From NCBI GenBank assembly GCA_946404705.1, contig CAMJES010000027.1, positions 1 through 13,488 of the forward strand: a stretch of 13,488 nt of DNA, read 5' to 3'. Below the pieces are notes generated by a model that saw only the letters and a list, made by a program, of their open reading frames with translations, was not told where the DNA came from and did not search any database. Positions 1-7,518 of the stretch are shown piece by piece (the stretch's first letter is position 1; each line of letters opens with the position of its first letter). Both the position numbers and the translations under genes were made by a program. Source of the DNA: an uncultured Ruminococcus sp. GTDB taxonomy: Bacteria; Bacillota; Clostridia; Oscillospirales; Ruminococcaceae.

Positions 1-14
1 CGCTCTTCCGATCT
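1..14 (+). other. Illumina adapter remnant (left end)
   Basis: The first 14 bases, CGCTCTTCCGATCT, are the 3' end of the Illumina TruSeq read-1 adapter. The same adapter appears in reverse complement at the right end of the window. This is library sequence, not genome, and should be trimmed. Confidence 0.97.
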
Positions 15-47
15 CTACACATTCTCACCCTCGTGGAGAATGTGTAG
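15..47. repeat. Fold-back inverted repeat next to the adapter, probable artefact
   Basis: CTACACATTCTC (15-26) is perfectly inverted as GAGAATGTGTAG (36-47) around a 9-base loop. A 20-base block is also near-duplicated: 22-41 and 49-67 both read TTCTCACCCTCG followed by GGAGAAT, differing at one base. Bases 38-47 still fit the ddh reading frame (codons for Asn-Tyr-Thr-Phe), while bases below about 37 no longer match the family. The fold-back abuts the adapter, so a library or assembly artefact is more likely than a real hairpin. Confidence 0.75.
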
Positions 48-481
48 TTCTCACCCTCGGGGAGAATGGAGCTTGCATAAAGTCTGTTTACCGAGAACAT
101 ACCCGGATCCCAGCCAACGGAAATAATGCTTACGTTTCCGCCCTTCTTTGCAGCCGCGTCAACAGCGTCAAAGTATTCGGGGATCTTTGCGTGAGTGTCA
201 AAGCTGTCGATAGTGTTGAACATTTCTGCGAACTTCGGACCCTGAACCGGAAGATCGGTAGCGCTTCCACCGCAAAGGATAAGTACATCAACATCGTTCT
301 TGTGTGCAGCGATATCGTCTACGGAATATACGGGAACTCCGCTTGTAAGAATTTTGAGAGCAGACGGATCGCGCCTTGTGAAAACGCAGGCAAGCTCCGT
401 GTCGGGAGTTTGTCTTATCGCAAGCTCTGTTCCTCTGCCAAGATTGCCGTATCCGACAATACCAATACGAATTTTACTCAT
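38..481 (-). CDS. ddh: meso-Diaminopimelate dehydrogenase, partial (C-terminal half missing)
   Basis: This enzyme makes meso-2,6-diaminopimelate from tetrahydrodipicolinate, ammonia and NADPH in one step, bypassing the succinylase/acetylase branches of the lysine and peptidoglycan precursor pathway. The frame opens with ATG at 481, preceded by GGAGGAAG at 486-493, and stays open to the contig end. About 148 residues can be trusted. They begin with a dinucleotide-binding fold, GIVGYGNLGRG (residues 7-17), followed by the family blocks LCGGSATDLP (69-78), QGPKFAEMFNTIDSFDTH (80-97) and VGWDPGMFSVNRLYA (122-136). These closely match Corynebacterium glutamicum Ddh as I recall it (GYGNLGRS, CMGSATDIPEQAPKFA, STGWDPGMFSINR). 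The family is about 320 residues long, so the C-terminal dimerisation and substrate-binding part is lost. A strong terminator separates it from the upstream GH3 gene, and it has its own promoter. Confidence 0.93.
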
Positions 482-565
482 TTTACTTCCTCCGTTTTAT
501 AAAATATATTTATAAAAATTGCCATAAACAATGATTTTTCGCTCCGAAAAGCGATTTACTTATTT

Positions 566-594
566 ATTATAACATATTATGCAGGAAATGAAAA
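566..594 (-). promoter_or_regulatory. SigA-type promoter of ddh (extended -10)
   Basis: On the minus strand TATAAT lies at 571-566, preceded by TGT so that it reads TGTTATAAT (extended -10). Seventeen bases upstream is TTTTCA (594-589), 4 of 6 matches to TTGACA. The predicted start is near 559, giving a leader of roughly 78 bases with a small 5-bp hairpin (539-543 / 550-554). Confidence 0.65.
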
Positions 595-625
595 GAGATT
601 TTTCAAATTTTTTTGAAATTTTTAT

Positions 626-665
626 AAAAAAATCAATTCCCCTGCGAAATTCGCAAGGGGAATTG
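626..665 (-). terminator. Intrinsic terminator of the domain-swapped GH3 gene
   Basis: CAATTCCCC (634-642) pairs with GGGGAATTG (657-665), extended inward by TGCG/CGCA with one bulged base. On the minus strand it is followed by A and then seven T (632-626). It lies 33 bases after the GH3 stop codon and before the ddh promoter, so the two genes are separate units. Confidence 0.85.
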
Positions 666-697
666 TTGGAAATTTCAAAAAATGTTTATAAAAACGG

Positions 698-3469
698 TTA
701 TTCGTATCTTGTAACAAGCTTAAAACGAATATTTTTGAGCTTAACGCCGTTATGACCGACATAAAGGCGCATAACCGTTGTATTGCCCCAAAGCTTGGCG
801 GTCTTTTCGATAGTAACGTCCTTTCCGCCCGTGCCGTTGAAAACAAATACACCCACAGGGATTCCCGTGCAGAAAAGTGTGCAGGGTATCTGCGCAAGCT
901 CGCTAAGCTCCGAGCTGCCCGTAAGCGAAACGCAGTATTCGCCCCTTACCTTCAGTTCAAGCTGGTAAATATAGTTTGTTCCCATGCCCGATTCTCTGTC
1001 GGTAAGGTCAATCTCGACCTCGTCATTGAACTTGATAATCTTGATGTTGTCATCAATAACAACGTCAAGATCCTCTTTTGGACGGTTTATGATATTCACC
1101 GTGTCGGGAATATTGAGGTCACGGTCGTGCGCAGCCGAGTTTATAAGGAAACGAGTGATGTTTGCAGCCGAACGCTGAAGCTCACCTCTTGTAAGACGTC
1201 CATCGGCAAGCGCTTCAAGGATATTGTCGCCCGTGGAGTTGTATGTAGCGTCGGGAACTACCATATAAAGGTCATTCTGCGCACGGATCATCGCAGCAAA
1301 GTTTGTCTTATCCTGCGGCTTTCCACGCTCGTTTATCGAAGCGAACCAGTCGGTCATAACGATTCCCTCAAAGCCCCATTCCTTGCGGAGAATGGTCGTT
1401 GTAAGATCGTAGCTTCCCGCAGTCCAGAGTCCGTTTACCGAACCGTAGGTCGTCATTATCGAGGTAGCCTTGCCGTTCTTGACAGCCATTTCAAAGCCGC
1501 GCAGATATATCTCACGCAGCGCCCTTTCCGATACGATAGTGTCGATAAAATGACGGCGGTGTTCCTGATTGTTTCCGCAGAAGTGCTTTATCGTTCCGGT
1601 GACGTTCATATTGTGCAGTCCACGAAGCTCTGCACTTGCGATTATTCCCGTGAGATAGGGGTCTTCCGAGAAATATTCAAAGTTCCGTCCGTTGAGCGGA
1701 TAACGGTGAATGTTCATTCCCGGGCCGAGCAGGCACTCAACCTTGTTATAGACCATCTCCATTGAAACATAAACGAACAGCAGCTCGATAAGGTCGGGGT
1801 TGAAAGTGCAGGCGATCATCGTTCCGATAGGAAGGCTGAACGCCTTTGCGCCGCTGTCAAGACGCATTCCCGAGGGGCCGTCGTCACAGCAGCCTATCGG
1901 CAGACCCGTCTTGCGCAGACTGTCGCTTATTCCGCCGAATGCCGCAGCCGTGCCGGGAGTGACCTTTGAGCTTCCCATTCCCTCGCCGCGTACAATGCAG
2001 GCAAGGTCTTCATCGCTGAGCTGTGCAATGTAGTCGTCCATCGGCGTAACGTTCCAGAATACCGAAAGCAGGTCAACGTTTTTGAATCCCGTCTGCGGTA
2101 TCTCGGGAGGAAGATTTTCCAGCCTGCGCTGTTTCTCGTCAACCGTTTTCAGCGGAACAGCTTCATAAGAAGCAGAAACCGCACCGCTCTCCGAGATAAC
2201 AGGCTTTAAGCGCTCAAACGGCTCAACGGGCGCAAGTGCTTCTTCAAGCTTTTCCGTAACGATAGTTCCTGCAAGGCTGAAATCCAGCTTTTTCTCCGCA
2301 TTGCGTACATCTGTGCCGACATAAATATTGTACAATCCCTCTTCAAGCACAAAGCAGGAGCGGTTTCCCGTCACACCCGAATCATCATAAGAAGCAAGAT
2401 AGGAATAGTCAATTTCAAGCAGAAGCTCCTGCTCCTCGCCCGGTTCAAGAAGGTCGGTCTTTTTGAACGATATAAGCGAACGAAGCGGCTTTCCGAGCTT
2501 GCCCTGAGGTGCTTCGGCGTAGACCTGAACGACCTCCTTGCCGCTGACAGTACCGGTATTTTTTACTTTTATCTGAAAACGCAGCTTGTCCTTTCCTGCG
2601 TCCGCACCGAGCGTTTCAACATCAAAGCTTGTGTAGGAAAGACCGAAGCCGAAAGGATATCTAACCTTTTCGGGCGCAAAGGTTTCAAAGTAACGGTAGC
2701 CGACATAGATATCTTCTTTGTAGAAATTGCGTTCATCGCCGCCGAAGTTCTCGTGCGAGGGATAATCGCTGATATTGTAAGCAATAGTGTCGACAAGCTT
2801 TCCCGAAGGGCTGACCTTGCCCGTCAGAACATCGGCAGTACCGTAACCGCCTATCATTCCGCCCATCCAAGCGTAGAGAACAGCATCGGGGGAGAACTCG
2901 TCCACAAAGCTCATATCAATTATCGAGCCGACATTAAGCACAACTATCATTCGCTTGAATGCTTTTCTCACCGTGCCGAGCATCTGCTTTTCGGCAGCCG
3001 TGAGAAGATAGCCGCCCTCCTCGTTTTTGCTGTCCATATCCTCACCGGCAGTTCTTCCGATGATAACAACAGCAGCGTCGGAAACAGCAGCCGCCGAAGC
3101 CGCAGTTTCATCGTCAAGCGGCATTTCCTTCTGCGACCAAGGCTCCGAACCCCAGCCGATACCGTTATCATAAGGATTTTCCTTTTCCCAGTTTGCATAA
3201 ACAGAAGCAAGCTCCTCGTTTACTTCAACGTCCTTGTCTTCGCGCAGTCCGTCAAGAATGCTTACAACACGCGAAACGTTGACCATTCCGCCCGAACCTG
3301 TTCCGCTCTTATAATAGTGTGACTGTATGCGGCCGAAAACGGAAACACGGCAGCCTTTTTCAAGCGGAAGTGCGCCGTTGTCGTTTTTGAGCAGTACACA
3401 GCCCTCGGCAACCGTCTGACGGGCAGCCTCGGTGTATTTTTCCCAGTCAAGAGTCCATGTCATTCCCAT
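698..3469 (-). CDS. Glycoside hydrolase family 3, swapped domain order (beta-glucosidase-like)
   Basis: A 923-residue retaining glycosidase, probably splitting beta-glucosides such as cello-oligosaccharides. Domains run in the reverse of the usual GH3 order. An alpha/beta sandwich comes first (about 15-280; EGCVLLKNDNGALPL at 22-36, KVSPSGKL at 218-225, YPFGFGLSYT at 271-280). An FnIII-like domain follows (295-390), then the beta/alpha barrel (about 475-785). The barrel carries KHF at 628-630 and the nucleophile Asp707 in GIVMTDW. The acid/base is probably Glu150 or Glu151 in NEEGGYLL. Residues 815-923 form an additional beta-rich segment resembling a carbohydrate-binding module; that is inference. 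There is no signal peptide, so it should be cytoplasmic. Start ATG 3469 has GGAGG nine bases upstream. This order is known from R. albus and Butyrivibrio beta-glucosidases. Substrate cannot be fixed from sequence. Confidence 0.93.
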   Translation of the reverse strand: MGMTWTLDWEKYTEAARQTVAEGCVLLKNDNGALPLEKGCRVSVFGRIQSHYYKSGTGSGGMVNVSRVVSILDGLREDKDVEVNEELASVYANWEKENPYDNGIGWGSEPWSQKEMPLDDETAASAAAVSDAAVVIIGRTAGEDMDSKNEEGGYLLTAAEKQMLGTVRKAFKRMIVVLNVGSIIDMSFVDEFSPDAVLYAWMGGMIGGYGTADVLTGKVSPSGKLVDTIAYNISDYPSHENFGGDERNFYKEDIYVGYRYFETFAPEKVRYPFGFGLSYTSFDVETLGADAGKDKLRFQIKVKNTGTVSGKEVVQVYAEAPQGKLGKPLRSLISFKKTDLLEPGEEQELLLEIDYSYLASYDDSGVTGNRSCFVLEEGLYNIYVGTDVRNAEKKLDFSLAGTIVTEKLEEALAPVEPFERLKPVISESGAVSASYEAVPLKTVDEKQRRLENLPPEIPQTGFKNVDLLSVFWNVTPMDDYIAQLSDEDLACIVRGEGMGSSKVTPGTAAAFGGISDSLRKTGLPIGCCDDGPSGMRLDSGAKAFSLPIGTMIACTFNPDLIELLFVYVSMEMVYNKVECLLGPGMNIHRYPLNGRNFEYFSEDPYLTGIIASAELRGLHNMNVTGTIKHFCGNNQEHRRHFIDTIVSERALREIYLRGFEMAVKNGKATSIMTTYGSVNGLWTAGSYDLTTTILRKEWGFEGIVMTDWFASINERGKPQDKTNFAAMIRAQNDLYMVVPDATYNSTGDNILEALADGRLTRGELQRSAANITRFLINSAAHDRDLNIPDTVNIINRPKEDLDVVIDDNIKIIKFNDEVEIDLTDRESGMGTNYIYQLELKVRGEYCVSLTGSSELSELAQIPCTLFCTGIPVGVFVFNGTGGKDVTIEKTAKLWGNTTVMRLYVGHNGVKLKNIRFKLVTRYE

Positions 3470-3501
3470 AAAGCGTTTCCTCCATATTAAATGTTGAGGT
3501 T

Positions 3502-3530
3502 ATTTTAACAGAAATCTCTTCAAATGTCAA
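3502..3530 (-). promoter_or_regulatory. SigA promoter of the domain-swapped GH3 gene
   Basis: The minus strand reads TTGACA (3530-3525), 17 bases, TAAAAT (3507-3502). Transcription should start near 3495, giving a short leader before the GGAGG site. I see no obvious operator palindrome at this promoter. Confidence 0.8.
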
Positions 3531-3589
3531 TCGCTTTTATGTGAATTTCCGTATATAAATTTGTAACTGTTTTTTAACCGTCAAAGCTA

Positions 3590-3618
3590 TTGCATTTTGT
3601 ACCGATTTATGTTAAATT
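3590..3618 (+). promoter_or_regulatory. Possible weak promoter of the GT51 gene
   Basis: TTGCAT (3590-3595), 17 bases, TAAATT (3613-3618). Only 3 of 6 and 4 of 6 bases match consensus, but the spacing is right, and a promoter is needed here because the upstream gene is divergent. Confidence 0.3.
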
Positions 3619-3654
3619 ATTCTGTAATAAGATATGTGAACGAAAGGACAGGCT

Positions 3655-4365
3655 ATGCTTAAAAGACTGCTTAACATAATCGTCAATCTGATAATACTTG
3701 CCGCAGTCATAGCTGTTATAATAGGCGGAGTTCTGACCGTCCGAGGCTATCTCTATTATAAAGAACGGATAGAGTATAAGTCCGTTTCCGCCGTTTCGGG
3801 CGAGATAAAAAGCGACAGAAATTTCACGCCGATAGAAGAACTGCCCGATTTTTACCTTAAAGCGGTGGTTTCGATAGAGGACAGAAGCTTCTATAAGCAC
3901 AGCGGTATAAACGTAAAATCTATCTTTCGTGCGCTGCTTACCGATATAAAATCGGGCGCACCGGTGCAAGGCGGAAGTACGATAACACAGCAGCTTGCCA
4001 AAAACGAGCTTTTCACGCAGGCGAAAAACATCGACCGAAAAATCGCCGAGATATTTGCGGCGTTTGCGTTTGAACGTGAGCTTGAAAAGAACGAGATACT
4101 GGAGCTTTATGTAAACAGCATCTATTTCGGCGACGGTTTTTACGGTATAGGCAGCGCCGCCGAGGGTCTGTTCGGGAAAAAGCCGTCCGAGCTTTCACGC
4201 TTTGAGTGCGCCGAGCTTGCAGGAATACCGAATGCACCGAATAAGTATTCCGTAAAGAATAACCCCGATGAAGCGGAAAAGCGAGCCGAAGAGGTGCTTT
4301 CTGCAATGCTCTCCGCAGGATATATCACCGAAAGCGAATTTGACGAAATACTTGCCGAAAAATAA
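3655..4365 (+). CDS. Monofunctional peptidoglycan glycosyltransferase (GT51)
   Basis: This 236-residue membrane-anchored enzyme polymerises lipid II into glycan strands outside the membrane. A basic N-terminus (MLKR) is followed by one transmembrane segment (about 7-29). The GT51 domain covers about 50-235 with all signature blocks: SIEDRSFYKHSGI (73-85, catalytic Glu75), QGGSTITQQLAKN (105-117), RKIAEIFAAFAFERE (128-142, Glu132), ILELYVNSIYFGDGFYGIG (148-166) and LAGIPNAPNKYS (188-199). It stops after the GT51 fold with no transpeptidase domain, so it is an MtgA/SgtB-type enzyme and not a truncated class A PBP; the length is normal for that class. The ribosome site is AAAGGA, about eight bases before the ATG. 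It converges on the DUF5662 gene, sharing a terminator that begins at its own stop codon. Confidence 0.92.
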   Translation: MLKRLLNIIVNLIILAAVIAVIIGGVLTVRGYLYYKERIEYKSVSAVSGEIKSDRNFTPIEELPDFYLKAVVSIEDRSFYKHSGINVKSIFRALLTDIKSGAPVQGGSTITQQLAKNELFTQAKNIDRKIAEIFAAFAFERELEKNEILELYVNSIYFGDGFYGIGSAAEGLFGKKPSELSRFECAELAGIPNAPNKYSVKNNPDEAEKRAEEVLSAMLSAGYITESEFDEILAEK

Positions 4366-4394
4366 AAAAGTCAAGTCGTTTTGGACTTGACTTT
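4364..4394. terminator. Shared terminator between the convergent GT51 and DUF5662 genes
   Basis: AAAGTCAAGTC (4367-4377) pairs perfectly with GACTTGACTTT (4384-4394) around a six-base loop. For minus-strand transcription the hairpin is followed by a strong T run (4369-4364), so it mainly ends the DUF5662 gene. For plus-strand transcription only TTT follows. The A run overlaps the GT51 stop codon. Confidence 0.85.
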
Positions 4395-4398
4395 GATA

Positions 4399-4983
4399 TC
4401 ACTTCATATTTTTGTATATGCGTTTCAGCTTTTTCATGTGGCGGCGGATATATGCAAAGGTGTAGTCCTCGCCGTTCTCGGAGAGCATTATAAGCAGCTT
4501 TTCGAGCAGGTCGGAGGTTTCGGGGTGGATAATTCTCCTGCCCTTTCCGCGCTCAAAGTAATCGAGCGGCGAGCTGTCGTTGTAATCCTTGCCCATATAG
4601 ACCTTGCTTGCGGCAACACGGTCGCAGAACATCTCAATAACATATTTGACAGGCATTTTTACGGGTTCTACCTTTTTTGAAACGGGGTTGTAGTCCGTCC
4701 AATGCTCAAAATGGTGCTTGTTAACGCCCTTGTGGTGAATCCATGCGCTGCTGTAACCTTTCAGCTCGCGCTCGGCTTCATTCGGGCTGCGTGTGCCTTG
4801 ATACATTCTGCAGCTTATCCAGAATTCCTCGGGTGAAAATTTAGAAAGGTCGTGCGTAAGCCCTTGAAGATAAATCCCTGCGCGAAAGCAGTTTTTGCAG
4901 ACAAGCGCACGGTGTCGGGAAACGGTTTTTATGTGCTTGATGATATTGGAAAGCTTTAAGCCATTTATTTTTTGGTTATTCAT
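4399..4983 (-). CDS. DUF5662 family protein, function unknown
   Basis: A soluble protein of 194 residues that I recognise as the DUF5662 family of Firmicutes. No activity is established. Conserved-looking polar clusters suggest a metal-binding helical protein: HDLSKF at 44-49, HH at 83-84, HHFEHW at 90-95 and a basic C-terminal helix (RRHMKKLKRIYKNMK, 180-194). The His/Asp pattern recalls HD-type metal proteins, but that is inference. I chose ATG 4983. An in-frame GTG at 4995 would add four residues, but the AAGG sequence lies only two bases from it. From ATG 4983 the weak AAGGCGG lies about 11 bases upstream. It is a single-gene unit with a consensus promoter and its own terminator. Confidence 0.82.
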   Translation of the reverse strand: MNNQKINGLKLSNIIKHIKTVSRHRALVCKNCFRAGIYLQGLTHDLSKFSPEEFWISCRMYQGTRSPNEAERELKGYSSAWIHHKGVNKHHFEHWTDYNPVSKKVEPVKMPVKYVIEMFCDRVAASKVYMGKDYNDSSPLDYFERGKGRRIIHPETSDLLEKLLIMLSENGEDYTFAYIRRHMKKLKRIYKNMK

Positions 4984-5016
4984 GGGTTTGCGCACCGCCT
5001 TATTTTTGATAATATT

Positions 5017-5045
5017 ATTATAGCATTTTGTCCGAAAAATGTCAA
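5017..5045 (-). promoter_or_regulatory. Consensus SigA promoter of the DUF5662 gene
   Basis: The minus strand has TTGACA (5045-5040), 17 bases, TATAAT (5022-5017), a perfect consensus. The predicted start near 5010 leaves a leader of about 27 bases before ATG 4983. Confidence 0.88.
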
Positions 5046-5118
5046 TAATTTTGGGAAAAGCAGGTGTGATGTTTTACCGTGTGAAAATATTGCCCGATAA
5101 TTATTTATGATATTTTTT

Positions 5119-5190
5119 AGGGGACGGGTCGCCCGTCACGTTTAACAAGGATATTGGCAAAATCGGGACGGGAAACCCGTTCTCTACAAT
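5119..5190. repeat. Two short GACGGG-type palindromes
   Basis: GACGGG-TCG-CCCGTC (5123-5137, 6-bp stem) and ACGGG-AAA-CCCGT (5168-5180, 5-bp stem) share the same core and similar flanks (ggggacggg, cgggacggg; the second is followed by TTCTCTACAA). They look like two degenerate copies of one REP-like palindromic unit in the gene-free stretch 5046-5419. Confidence 0.6.
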
Positions 5191-5276
5191 AGATTATACG
5201 GAGATTTATGGTAAATGTTCGGCGTTAATTTAGGATACGCTGATTAATACGTTTCCTTATGTTCACCGCATTTATC

Positions 5277-5347
5277 GTAGGGGCGGATTCTATATCCGCC
5301 CGATTTCACGGAATAATTTAGGTAGGCGGATAGGAATCCGCCCCTAC
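5277..5347. repeat. Paired inverted GGCGGAT palindromes (BIME-like unit)
   Basis: A 71-base unit bounded by the perfect inverted repeat GTAGGGGCGGATTC (5277-5290) and GAATCCGCCCCTAC (5334-5347). Each half is itself a palindrome: GGGCGGAT-TCTAT-ATCCGCCC (5281-5301) and GGCGGAT-AGGA-ATCCGCC (5325-5342). A third copy sits at 10765-10789. I see no gene and no clear promoter for the downstream GH3 gene in the rest of 5046-5419. Confidence 0.8.
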
Positions 5348-5419
5348 AACAGATTGTCCGAAAGATTTTTGGCAAATCATTTATAAAAAACGGCGTAAAT
5401 TTGGAAAAGGAGAATAGTT

Positions 5420-7507
5420 ATGAAAACCAAAGCAGAAGAAATCGCACAGAAAATGAACGGCTGCACCGATGAAGAGATCGCAGCAGCTATCACCGATGAA
5501 ATGACGACCGAGGAGCAGGCATCGCAGCTTCGCTATGACGCACCGCCCGTGAAAAAGCTCGGCATACCGTCCTATAACTGGTGGAACGAGGGACTGCACG
5601 GACTTGCACGTTCGGGAACTGCGTCCGTTTTTCCGCAGGCGATAGCGCTTGCGGCAATGTTCGACCGTGCGCTTGTGCAGAGAGTCGCAGATATAACCTC
5701 GACCGAAGCAAGAGCGAAGTACAACGCCTATCAAAAGCACGGCGACACCGACATTTACAAGGGACTGACGATATGGTCGCCCAACATCAATATCTTCCGT
5801 GACCCGAGGTGGGGCAGGGGGCAGGAAACCTACGGCGAAGACCCGTTCCTCACCGCCGAGCTTGGAAAAGCCTATGTAAACGGCTTGCAGGGCAGCGGAA
5901 AACGCCTTAAAGCGGCAGCCTGCGCAAAGCATTTCGCCGTCCACAGCGGCCCCGAAAACGTTCGCCACGAATTTGACGCGAAAGCTTCCCCGAAAGACCT
6001 TGAAGAAACCTATCTTCCTGCGTTTGAGGCGCTTGTAAAGGATGCAAAAGCCGAGGGCGTAATGGGCGCATACAACCGTGTGAACGGAGAACCGTCCTGC
6101 GCAAGTCCTGCTTTGCAGAAAAAGCTTGCCGAATGGGGCTTTGACGGCTATTTCGTTTCCGACTGCTGGGCAATACAGGACTTTCACGCGAACCATAAGG
6201 TCACAAGAAATGCCGTTGAGTCGGCTGCGCTCGCGATAAAGAACGGCTGCGACCTTAACTGCGGATGTACCTATGCAAATCTGCTTGCCGCGCTTGACGA
6301 GGAACTTATCACGAAAGAGGATATCCGCAAAGCCTGCATACACCTTATGCGAACGAGAGTGCGGCTTGGAATGTTCGATGAAAGCTGCGAATTTGACAGT
6401 ATACCTTATGAAATAGTCAGCTGCGAAAACCACAAAAATGCGGTGCTTGAATGTGCTGAAAAATCAATGGTGCTGCTTAAAAACAACGGCTTGCTGCCGC
6501 TTGATAAAAACAAGGTCAAGACTGTTGCGGTCATAGGCCCGAACGCAGCAAGCAAAGCCGCGCTCGAAGGAAATTACTGCGGAACAGCCGATAAATACGT
6601 CACGTTCCTTGACGGAATGGACTTCGGCGGACGAGTTATTTATGCTGAGGGCTGCCACCTTTATAAGGACAGAACATCTAACCTCGCACAAGCAAACGAT
6701 AAGCTTGCGGAAGCAGTCGCAGCTGCGGAGTGCGCCGATGTTGTCATACTTTGCCTTGGACTTGATGCGACTATCGAGGGCGAGGAGGGCGACACGGGCA
6801 ACGAGTTTTCCTCGGGTGATAAGCGTGACCTGCGCCTGCCCGAAAGTCAGCGCATACTTGCCGAAGCCGTTATGAAAACGGGCAAGCCTGTCATCGCAGT
6901 CTGCGCTTCGGGAAGTGCAATAAACCTTGAATTTGACCCGGACGCAGTTATTCAGGCTTGGTACAGCGGCTCGGAGGGCGGAACTGCGCTTTCACGCATT
7001 ATCTTCGGTGAGGTTTCGCCCTCGGGAAAGCTGCCCGTGACATTCTACCGCTCTGCGGAAATGCTCCCCGATTTCTGCGATTATTCCATGAAGAACAGGA
7101 CATACCGCTATGCCGAAAACAACGTGCTTTATCCGTTCGGATTCGGTCTTTCCTACGGCGATATCGTCTGCACAAGCCTTGAATATAAGGACGGCGTGGC
7201 TTATATCACAGCCGAAAACCGAGGAATGGAATGTGACGATGTTATTGAACTTTATATCAAAGCATACGATGAAAATGCCGTGCCGAACCATAGCCTTTGC
7301 GGTTTTGAGCGTGTTCATCTTAAAAAAGGCGAAAGCAGAACATTCCCGATACCCGTTCAAGAAAGAGCGTTCACGACCGTAAGCGAAAGCGGCGAAAGAA
7401 AGGTTTTCGGAACGCATTTCACGCTCTATGCAGGAACATCTCAACCCGACGAGCTTAGCTGCGAACTGACGGGGAAGAAATGTCTGTCAGTTGAAATTGA
7501 ACTTTAA
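5420..7507 (+). CDS. Glycoside hydrolase family 3, canonical order (beta-xylosidase/beta-glucosidase)
   Basis: A 695-residue cytoplasmic exo-glycosidase releasing non-reducing-end sugars from beta-linked oligosaccharides. The beta/alpha barrel comes first (about 28-320): NWWNEGLHGLARSG (53-66), TIWSPNINIFRDPRWGRG (117-134), QETYGEDP (135-142), KH at 170-171, and the nucleophile Asp248 in YFVSDCW. The alpha/beta sandwich (about 345-580) holds SMVLLKNNGLLPL (349-361), the probable acid/base Glu455 or Glu456 in TIEGEEGD, GEVSPSGKLPV (530-540) and YPFGFGLSY (571-579). A C-terminal FnIII-like domain covers about 595-680. WNEGLHG plus RDPRWGRGQETYGEDP is most like the xylosidase-type GH3 branch, so xylo-oligosaccharides are a good guess, not proven. 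There is no signal peptide. AAGGAG at 5407-5412 fixes the ATG. Confidence 0.93.
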   Translation: MKTKAEEIAQKMNGCTDEEIAAAITDEMTTEEQASQLRYDAPPVKKLGIPSYNWWNEGLHGLARSGTASVFPQAIALAAMFDRALVQRVADITSTEARAKYNAYQKHGDTDIYKGLTIWSPNINIFRDPRWGRGQETYGEDPFLTAELGKAYVNGLQGSGKRLKAAACAKHFAVHSGPENVRHEFDAKASPKDLEETYLPAFEALVKDAKAEGVMGAYNRVNGEPSCASPALQKKLAEWGFDGYFVSDCWAIQDFHANHKVTRNAVESAALAIKNGCDLNCGCTYANLLAALDEELITKEDIRKACIHLMRTRVRLGMFDESCEFDSIPYEIVSCENHKNAVLECAEKSMVLLKNNGLLPLDKNKVKTVAVIGPNAASKAALEGNYCGTADKYVTFLDGMDFGGRVIYAEGCHLYKDRTSNLAQANDKLAEAVAAAECADVVILCLGLDATIEGEEGDTGNEFSSGDKRDLRLPESQRILAEAVMKTGKPVIAVCASGSAINLEFDPDAVIQAWYSGSEGGTALSRIIFGEVSPSGKLPVTFYRSAEMLPDFCDYSMKNRTYRYAENNVLYPFGFGLSYGDIVCTSLEYKDGVAYITAENRGMECDDVIELYIKAYDENAVPNHSLCGFERVHLKKGESRTFPIPVQERAFTTVSESGERKVFGTHFTLYAGTSQPDELSCELTGKKCLSVEIEL

Positions 7508-7518
7508 ACGATAAATGA

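Noticed and set aside
191..502. Plus-strand open frame across the ddh region
   Set aside because: The minus strand encodes clear diaminopimelate dehydrogenase with start, ribosome site and promoter; the plus frame has no recognisable motif.
752..1765. Open frame of 337 codons opposite the swapped GH3 gene
   Set aside because: It is antisense to conserved GH3 barrel sequence and shows no domain or ribosome site.
5117..5347. CRISPR array
   Set aside because: The repeats are few, palindromic, of two kinds, in both orientations and without regular spacers; no cas genes are present.
5381..6433. Long open frame (350 codons) opposite the second GH3 gene
   Set aside because: It is a shadow of the GH3 coding strand with no ribosome site, no recognisable domain and a Cys/Arg/Phe-rich composition typical of antisense frames.
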